Source of the DNA: Phytohabitans suffuscus
Lineage (GTDB): Bacteria > Actinomycetota > Actinomycetes > Mycobacteriales > Micromonosporaceae
Assembly (NCBI RefSeq): GCF_011764565.1
Contig: NZ_AP022871.1
Span: 2,914,320 to 2,978,319 of the forward strand
Length of the DNA: 64,000 bases
Direction of reading: 5' to 3'
In this document: positions 58,312 to 64,000 of the stretch, piece after piece
Layout: each line of letters starts with the position of its first letter
How positions within the stretch are numbered: position 1 is the first letter of the stretch
Position numbers and translations under genes: made by a program
The notes under the pieces: model-generated
The model's database searches: none
What the model was told of the DNA's origin: nothing
What the model saw: only the letters and a program-made list of their open reading frames with translations

Positions 58312-58610
58312 ACCCGGACCCCGACCCCGGAAGGTCTCTAGACCGGCGAACACACGCGGTGCGAGGCGCTTGACCAGCTGGAGTTCTGTAACTACTCGCC
58401 AGGCTCCGGAGGGGCAGCCGCCGTTCATGTTCCGCCGACCAGGGGGCGGCGGGGGTTCGGGGCTTGCCCGCGGGCCTGGCAGCGGAGGTCGGGGGCTCGG
58501 CGAGCGCCAGCGAGCCGCCGACCGCAGCGGTGCCCGCGGGAGCATGCGGTCTACAACTGGCGCGGACCGGGGCATAGCTGTCTAAAAGGGCCCCGGACCC
58601 GCCGCCGCCT

Positions 58611-60412
58611 CTACGTGCTGGCTGCCGGGTCGAGGCGGGCGAGCTCCTCGTCGACGATCGACGGGTCGAGCTTGCGGAAGACCGGCTTGGGCGGCGCGAG
58701 CTGGCGTCCGGCCTCGATCGGCGCCGAGGCCCAGCGGGCTCCGGTGGAGTAGTCGCCGGTCAGGATGGGGTATGACGGGCCGCCGTCGAGGTCGTCCACC
58801 TGGACGATCGAGGGCATCGGCGCGTGTACGCCGGTGCCGCCGAGCAGCTCGTGCACCTTTTGCGCGCTGTGCGGCAGGAACGGGGTCAGCAGCGTGTTGC
58901 AGTCGCTCACCGCCTGTAGCGCCACGTGGAGCACGGTGCCCATGCGCTCGCGGTCGTCCTTCATCTTCCAGGGCGCCTGGTCGGACAGGTACTTGTTGGC
59001 CTCGCCCACGACCCGCATCGCCTCGGTGATCGCCTGCTTCTGGCGGTGCCGCTCGATCAGGCCGCCCACCTGCGCGAACGCCGCCTTCGCGGTCTCCAGC
59101 AGCGCGCGGTCCTCGGGGTCAGCTCGCCGGCGGCCGGGATCTCGCCGAAGTTCTTGGCGGCCATCGAGATCGAGCGGTTGACCAGGTTGCCCCAGCCGGC
59201 CACCAGCTCGTCGTTGTTGCGCCGCAGGAACTCCGCCCAGGTGAAGTCGGTGTCCTGGCTCTCCGGCCCCGCCACCGCGATGAAGTAGCGCAGGGCGTCC
59301 GCGTCGTACCGCTCGAGGAAGTCGCGCACGTAGATGACGACCTGGCGGGACGAGGAGAACTTGCGCCCCTCCATCGTCAGGAACTCGCTGGAGACCACCT
59401 CGGTCGGCAGGTTGAGGTGGCCCAGGTCACCTGGCTCGCCGCCACGGTCGCCCTCGCCCGAGTACCCGAGCAGCAGCGCCGGCCAGATCACCGAGTGGAA
59501 GACGATGTTGTCCTTGCCCATGAAGTAGTAGCCGCGCGCCTCCTCGCCGGCGCCGTCCGCGTCCCACCAGCGGCGCCACGCCTCCGGGTCGCCGGAGCGG
59601 CGGGCCCACTCGATCGAGGCGGAGAGGTAGCCGATGACCGCGTCGAACCATACGTAGATCCGCTTGTCGGTGCGGTCGCGCCACCCCTCCAGCGGGATCG
59701 GCACACCCCACTCCAGGTCGCGGGTGATGGCGCGGGGCTGGAGGTCGTCGAGCAGGTTCTTGGAGAAGCGGAGCACGTTGGGGCGCCACCCCTCGCGGGA
59801 GTCCAGCCATTTGCCGAGCGCCTGGGCGAACGCGGGCAGGTCGAGGAAGAAATGCTCGGTCTCCACGAACCGCGGCGTCTCACCGTTGATCTTCGAGCGC
59901 GGGTTGACGAGGTCGATCGGGTCGAGCTGGTTGCCGCAGTTGTCGCACTGGTCGCCGCGCGCGCTGTCGTACCCGCAGATGGGGCAGGTGCCCTCGATGT
60001 ACCGGTCGGGCAGCGTGCGCCCGGTCGACGGCGAGATCGCGCCCATCGTGACCTTGGGGACGATGTATCCGTTGCGGTGCAGCCCCTCGAACAGCTCCTG
60101 CACCACGGTGTAGTGGTTGCCGGTGGTGGTGCGGGTGAACAGGTCGTACGACAGGCCGAGCCCGTGCAGGTCTTCGACGATCACCCGGTTGTATCGGTCG
60201 GCCAGCTCGCGCGGGGTCACGCCCTCCTTGTCGGCCTGGACCTGGATCGGCGTGCCGTGCTCGTCGGTGCCGGAGACCATGAGCACGTCGTGGCCGGCCA
60301 TTCGCATGTATCGGCTGAACACGTCGGAGGGCACCCCGAAGCCGGAGACGTGACCGATGTGGCGCGGACCGTTGGCGTACGGCCAGGCGACCGCCGCGAG
60401 AACGTGACTCAT
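58611..60412 (-). CDS. metG: Methionine-tRNA ligase, one frameshift
   Basis: MetG charges initiator and elongator tRNA-Met. The start ATG 60412 reads [20 protein letters not shown] (HIGH motif), and the protein has the zinc knuckle [20 protein letters not shown] and the catalytic loop [18 protein letters not shown], the KFSSS variant common in actinobacteria. The anticodon-binding domain has [20 protein letters not shown], then after a break [40 protein letters not shown]. The break is at the G4 run 59115-59118, one missing base; repaired length is about 600. The gene is essential, so an error is likely. Confidence 0.95.
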
Positions 60413-60564
60413 AGCGCTCAAGCGTAGGGCCTGGCCCGCGGGCGGGCCGGAGTCCACCCGATCTGGCCGGTCTGGCCCATGGAGTCCACCCGGTCTGGCC
60501 CATCACGCAGAATCGCCCGACACGCGCAGAGCGCTACCGGGTCGGGGCGGGTTGCCGTTGTCCA

Positions 60565-62679
60565 ATGAAGGTTGTGACCGGATCAGCGCCGCAACCAGGC
60601 GAAACGCAGCTGCCCGACACCTCGCCGGGGAGCAGTCCGTGGGCGTCGGACGGCCCGGAGGGCGCATGGTGGCGCGGCGACCCCGCGGCCACGGCGGCGC
60701 GCTTCGCCGAGGTCCGCCCGACCGACGCCGTCCAGCCAGCTCCGGCAGCCGCCCCGGACCCGCTGCCGCCCGCCGACCGCGCTCCCCGTGTCGAGCCCTC
60801 TCCCCTTGCGGAGCCCGCGCCGCCTGTCGACGCCGCGCCGCCTGCGGAGCCCGCGCCGCCTGCGGAGCCCGCGCCGCCCGTCGAGATCGCGCCACCTGCG
60901 GAGGCCGCGCCGGCCGCCGAGCCCGCACCGCGTCTGGAAGCCACACCGCATGTCGATGCCGCACCGCCTGCGAAGGCCGCACCGCTTGTCGATGCCGCAC
61001 CGCTTGTCGATGCCGCACCGCCTGCGGAGCCCGCGCCGCTTGTGGAGGCCGCACCGCTTGTGGAGAGCGCGCCGCCTGTCGATCCCGTGCCATCTGGGGA
61101 GGCCGCGCCGCCTGTCGAGATCGCGCCACCTGCGGAGCCCGAGCCGCCGGTCGATGCCGCGCCTCATGGGGAAGCCGCGCCGTTTGGGAAGGCCGTGCCG
61201 CTTGGAGAGCGTGCTCCACTCGTCGAGCCCGCACTCCCGGTCGAGCTCGCGCCGCCGGACGAGCCGTCCGCGCGTACTGGCGCCTCAGTGGCCGCTGAGC
61301 CCCGCGGGCCGTCTGCCGCCGGGCTTTCGGAGCACGCTGAGCCTTCCAGGCGCTCGGCGCCCGCCGAGGTCAACCTGCCCAGACTGGCGCTACAGCCGGA
61401 CAGCCCGGAGCCCGCCCCCGCCGAGGTAGGGCGCGGCACCCGTGAAGAAGCAGAGCGCGAGGCTCAAGGAGGGGGCGAGCGAAGCTCCAAGGAGCCGGAG
61501 CGAGCCGTCCGGGAGTCCGAGCCGGCAACGACCACCGCCGAGGTCGCCCGCGCCGCCGAGCCGGAGGCCGCAGGCGAGGACCAGGCGACGGCCGAGACGC
61601 CACCCGGCACACCGCCAGAGGGCGCCGCAGACGAGGTCGCGGCGCAGGAAGCCGCCTCGCTGGCGGTCACCGCCAGCGAGGCCGTCGCGCACACAACCGT
61701 CGCGCACACAACCGCCGCGCGCGAGGCCGCCGCAGCTGAGCCGGCCGCGCATGAGGGCGCCACGCGCGAGGCCGTCGCGCATGAGGGCGCCACGCGCGAA
61801 GACGCCGCGCATCAGAGAGCCGCGCGCGAGGCAGCCGCGGACGCGGCAGCGGCGCGCGAGGCAACAGCGCGCGAGGCAGCGGCGCGCGAGGCAGCGGCGC
61901 GCGAGGCAGCGGCGCGCGAAGACGCCGCGGACGTCGGCAAGGCTGCGGATGTCGACAAGGCGGACACCGGACCGATGCCGGCCGTTGCGGCCCCGGTCGA
62001 AGCGATCACTCAGCCCGTCGCCGTACAGGAAGGCAGGGCGGCGCGGGAGACGGTGCTGATCGCGGTGCCGCGGCGTACGCCCGCACCCGAGCCCGACGAG
62101 CGCCCGTTCTGGATGCCCATCCAGGAGATGCCACGCGGCTCGCGGCGGCCGGCGACGCGTGGGCGTCCCGGGCGGCCGCCGAAGCCCACCCGCCGGCCGG
62201 CCACCGGGCTCGCCGCGCTGCTGGTGTTCGCGCTGCTCGCGACGTTCTTCGCGTGGGTCAGCGCGGAGCCGTTCTGGCTGGCGGTCGGGCACGGCGACGA
62301 GGGCACCGCCACCGTCACCGAGTGCACCGGGGACGGGGTGTCGCAGCGGTGCCTGGGCGAGTTCACGGCGACTGGTGGCGCCTTCACGGCCGAACAGGTG
62401 CGGCTGCTCGGCGTCGGTGACCAGGACGGCGCGGGCACCACCGTCGCGGCGAAGATGGTGGGCTCGGACAGCGGCCGGGCGTACGTCGACGCCGCCGGCG
62501 ACATCCTCCACCTGCGCTGGGGGCTCGGCATGGGCCTTGTGGTGCTCTGCGGCGTCGGCATCGTGTGGGCCACTGGCAGCCTCCGCCTGGAGACCGGACG
62601 CGCCCGCCGCCGCGCCACGCTCGCGGGCCTCGCCGGCCCGCTGCTGGTCGCGATCGCGTTCCTCGCCGCCACGTTCTGA
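60565..62679 (+). CDS. Low-complexity Ala/Pro/Glu membrane protein with helical AAREA repeats
   Basis: A 704-residue protein. Residues 60 to 230 repeat an APP-x-E/D pattern (EPAPPVDAAPPAEPAPPAEP). Residues 300 to 460 are Ala/Glu/Arg-rich and include five AAREA units, expected to form a long rigid helix. The C-terminal part has a basic-Pro segment (GSRRPATRGRPGRPPKPTRR), a transmembrane helix near 547 (GLAALLVFALLATFFAWVSA), an external domain with two cysteines (TVTECTGDGVSQRCLGEFTA) and two more helices. The long N-terminal part is probably cytoplasmic. Its function is unknown. The ATG at 60565 is uncertain, as no clear ribosome site precedes it. Confidence 0.75.
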   Translation: MKVVTGSAPQPGETQLPDTSPGSSPWASDGPEGAWWRGDPAATAARFAEVRPTDAVQPAPAAAPDPLPPADRAPRVEPSPLAEPAPPVDAAPPAEPAPPAEPAPPVEIAPPAEAAPAAEPAPRLEATPHVDAAPPAKAAPLVDAAPLVDAAPPAEPAPLVEAAPLVESAPPVDPVPSGEAAPPVEIAPPAEPEPPVDAAPHGEAAPFGKAVPLGERAPLVEPALPVELAPPDEPSARTGASVAAEPRGPSAAGLSEHAEPSRRSAPAEVNLPRLALQPDSPEPAPAEVGRGTREEAEREAQGGGERSSKEPERAVRESEPATTTAEVARAAEPEAAGEDQATAETPPGTPPEGAADEVAAQEAASLAVTASEAVAHTTVAHTTAAREAAAAEPAAHEGATREAVAHEGATREDAAHQRAAREAAADAAAAREATAREAAAREAAAREAAAREDAADVGKAADVDKADTGPMPAVAAPVEAITQPVAVQEGRAARETVLIAVPRRTPAPEPDERPFWMPIQEMPRGSRRPATRGRPGRPPKPTRRPATGLAALLVFALLATFFAWVSAEPFWLAVGHGDEGTATVTECTGDGVSQRCLGEFTATGGAFTAEQVRLLGVGDQDGAGTTVAAKMVGSDSGRAYVDAAGDILHLRWGLGMGLVVLCGVGIVWATGSLRLETGRARRRATLAGLAGPLLVAIAFLAATF
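61846..61920 (+). repeat. Five 15-bp coding repeats (AAREA)
   Basis: Five nearly identical 15-base units of the type GCAGCGGCGCGCGAG encode repeated AAREA. Other short direct repeats lie just upstream (GTCGCGCACACAACC twice at 61683-61712). They indicate recent slippage-driven length change in this gene. Confidence 0.75.
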
Positions 62680-62684
62680 CCGAC

Positions 62685-62870
62685 GCCGAAGCGGCCCGAC
62701 CGACCGCCAACAGACTCACCAGCCGCCAACAGACTGACCGGTCCCGAACAGGCCGACCGGCCCAACAGACTGACCGGCCGCGAAACAAGGCCAACCGGCC
62801 GCCAACAGGCCGACCGGCCGTGAAACAAGGCCGACGGGCCGCGAAACAGGGCGAACCGACGCCGAAAGGC
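62685..62870. repeat. Degenerate tandem array of about 19-bp units
   Basis: About eight imperfect units, 18 to 21 bases long, follow a core of CAACAGACTGACCGGCCG, alternating with AAACAAGGCCGACCGGCC. The array fills the gap between the convergent low-complexity gene and rsmI. No spacer regularity like CRISPR is seen. It may act as a terminator or be a slippage product. Confidence 0.65.
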
Positions 62871-62894
62871 GGGCGCTCTGCGATCAGCTGCGGG

Positions 62895-63776
62895 TCACGC
62901 GGGGGCGTGCACGACCTCGTAGACGTCCCGCCGCCGCAGGCCGTACTCCTCGGCCACCGCCGTGATGGCGTCGCGACGGGTCGTACCCTCGGCCTCCAGC
63001 CGGGCGACCGCGGCCCGGACCTCGCCCGCGGGCGCTGCGGCCCGACCGGCTGGCGCGGCCCCTCCCACCACCAGGGTGATCTCGCCGCGTGGCGGGGTCG
63101 CCTCGGCCCAGGCCGCCAGCTCGCCGAGCGGGCGGCGGAGCACCTCCTCGTACGTCTTGGTCAGCTCCCGGCACACCGCCGCCGGCCGCTGCGCCCCGAA
63201 CGCCCCGGCCAGGTCGGCCAGGCACGCGGCCACCCGGTGCGGCGCCTCGAAGAAGACCATCGTGCGCGGCTCGCCGGCCAGCTCGCGCAGCCGGCCGCGA
63301 CGGGCGCCACCGGCGCGGGGCAGGAAGCCCTCGAAGCAGAAGCGGTCCGCCGGCAGCCCGGACACGGCGAGCGCGGTGGTCACCGCGCTGGGGCCGGGTG
63401 CCGCGGTCACGGGTACCCCGGCGTCGAGCGCCGCCCGCACGAGCCGGTAGCCGGGGTCGGAGACGCTCGGCATGCCTCCGTCCGTGATCAGCGCGACGAA
63501 CGCGCCATCTTCTAGCGCGTCGACCAGATCCGGAGTACGCCGTTCCTCGTTGCCCTCGAAGTAGGACACGATCCGGCCGGCGACGTGGATCTCCAGGTCA
63601 CGCGCCAGTCGGGTGAGCCTGCGGGTGTCCTCGGCCGCCACGATGTCGGCGGTCGCCAGGGTCTCGCGCAGGCGGGCGGACGCGTCGGCGATGTTGCCGA
63701 GCGGTGCGCCAACCAGCACCAACCTCCCAGTATCGGACTTTTCACCCACAGCCAACGGCCTTTCATCGAAGTTCAT
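62895..63776 (-). CDS. rsmI: 16S rRNA (cytidine-2'-O)-methyltransferase
   Basis: RsmI methylates the 2'-OH of C1402 of 16S rRNA. The 293-residue protein has RLVLVGAPLGNIADASARL, VAAEDTRRLTRLARDL, ALITDGGMPSVSDPGYRLVR, VTAAPGPSAVTTALAVSGLP, FEGFLPRAGGARRGRL and RELTKTYEEVLRRPLGELAA, typical of the tetrapyrrole-methylase-like family. It starts at ATG 63776 and is divergent from the next gene, as in mycobacteria (Rv1003/Rv1002c). Confidence 0.95.
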   Translation of the reverse strand: MNFDERPLAVGEKSDTGRLVLVGAPLGNIADASARLRETLATADIVAAEDTRRLTRLARDLEIHVAGRIVSYFEGNEERRTPDLVDALEDGAFVALITDGGMPSVSDPGYRLVRAALDAGVPVTAAPGPSAVTTALAVSGLPADRFCFEGFLPRAGGARRGRLRELAGEPRTMVFFEAPHRVAACLADLAGAFGAQRPAAVCRELTKTYEEVLRRPLGELAAWAEATPPRGEITLVVGGAAPAGRAAAPAGEVRAAVARLEAEGTTRRDAITAVAEEYGLRRRDVYEVVHAPA

Positions 63777-63834
63777 GACACCAACAGATGGGCAATGCAC
63801 GCCAGATCACACCCCGGCAGCCTACGATCGCGGG

Positions 63835-64000
63835 GTGACTCCGGCGGCGACAGCGCAGACAGCCAGCCCTACGGCTCCGGAGGCCGCTATCGAGGCGGCC
63901 GAGACCACCGAAGCCGAGGCCCGTGACGACGGCAGGCCCGCGAGCGAGCCGGAGCGTTCCGGCGTCGCCGAGATCGTGCGGCGGCGACTGCTGCCGTTCG
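63835..64000 (+). CDS. N-terminus of a probable protein O-mannosyltransferase (right-truncated)
   Basis: Only 55 residues are inside the window: an Ala/Glu/Thr-rich start (TPAATAQTASPTAPEAAIEA) leading to GVAEIVRRRLLPF, where a first membrane helix should begin. GTG 63835 lies six bases after TACGAT, so the mRNA is likely leaderless. In actinobacteria rsmI is usually divergent from pmt, the membrane dolichyl-phosphate-mannose protein mannosyltransferase. The identity rests on this gene order, not on visible motifs. Confidence 0.55.
   Translation, partial: MTPAATAQTASPTAPEAAIEAAETTEAEARDDGRPASEPERSGVAEIVRRRLLPF

Larger units (their letters stand above)
57356..58610. other. 1.25-kb gap without a convincing gene
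   Basis: This region lies between the MFS start and the metG end, both on the minus strand. Open frames exist but have no protein-like features, ribosome sites or codon bias. It holds a 16-bp inverted repeat pair (57603-57618 and 58296-58311), nested hairpins at 58196-58240, and short look-alike segments (for example CCACGATC near 57983 and 58233, GCCGAAAT near 57675 and 57908). It may hold a decayed element, untranslated leaders or an RNA gene. Nothing can be named. Confidence 0.5.

Noticed and set aside
57945..58575. Open frames on both strands of the 57.4-58.6 kb gap
   Set aside because: No ribosome site, no codon-position GC bias evident, and Arg/Pro-rich non-protein-like sequence.
62010..62828. 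A repetitive minus-strand frame (SACWRPVGLVSRPVSLLG type)
   Set aside because: It is a translation of the tandem repeat array and the antisense of the low-complexity gene.
62685..62870. A CRISPR array
   Set aside because: Units are degenerate, of uneven length and directly adjacent, with no unique spacers and no cas genes.

Overview
The window is a high-GC chromosomal segment from an actinobacterium, most likely of the family Micromonosporaceae (genus not resolvable). Support: very GC-rich coding DNA with many GTG starts, actinobacteria-style leaderless genes, a conservon (CvnABCD-type signalling operon), a KFSSS-type MetG, and a glmU-prs-rplY-pth ... ispE-rsmA-tatD-metG-rsmI-pmt order that matches the Mycobacterium tuberculosis Rv1018c-Rv1002c region (recalled, not searched). 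It reads as core chromosome; the only mobile-element signal is one 163-bp MITE.

Layout. (1) 1-4.7 kb: cydABDC, cytochrome bd oxidase and its assembly ABC transporter (cydA enters from the left edge). (2) 4.8-5.8 kb: a HAAS-type membrane protein and a PadR repressor, tail to tail. (3) 5.9-14.9 kb: an acidic protein, a large protein with a possible IS110-like N-terminal domain and a Pro-rich tail, then a divergent conservon (NIT/HAMP/HATPase kinase, Roadblock, DUF742, GTPase). The large protein and the kinase end in the same type of C-terminal module. (4) 15.3-25.1 kb: nucleoside scavenging: adenosine deaminase, thymidine phosphorylase, an extended cytidine deaminase, and a BMP-type nucleoside ABC importer; an RlmA-like methyltransferase and a DUF4272 protein sit in between. 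(5) 25.4-28.5 kb: TetR, MerR and LacI regulators, with the MITE inserted at the lacI stop codon. (6) 28.8-34.7 kb: YihY protein, LigT-like phosphoesterase, trpS, an ECF sigma factor with a membrane-anchored Asp-box protein, and a CBS/CorC protein. (7) 34.8-41.6 kb: galE-galK, then cysD-cysN (sulfate activation), a CysQ-like phosphatase and a polyprenyl glycosylphosphotransferase. (8) 41.6-64 kb: housekeeping block (pth, rplY, prs, glmU, tRNA-Gln, ABC-F, ispE, rsmA, tatD, metG, rsmI, start of pmt), interspersed with a desaturase-TetR operon, two DUF4383 paralogues, an unknown 417-residue protein, an MFS exporter and a low-complexity Ala/Pro/Glu membrane protein.

Quality warning. Twelve genes carry sixteen frameshifts, every one equal to a single missing base and most in short G/C runs. 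They include trpS, prs, glmU and metG, normally essential, so sequencing or assembly error is far likelier than gene decay. Those genes are given full-length coordinates with the break noted.

I see no CRISPR array, toxin-antitoxin locus, phage module or secondary-metabolite core. The best candidate for something under-described is the conservon neighbourhood at 5.9-14.9 kb. Next are the MITE, the 3'-extended cytidine deaminase, the apparent CTG start of the nucleoside ATPase gene, and the structured 1.25-kb gap at 57.4-58.6 kb.
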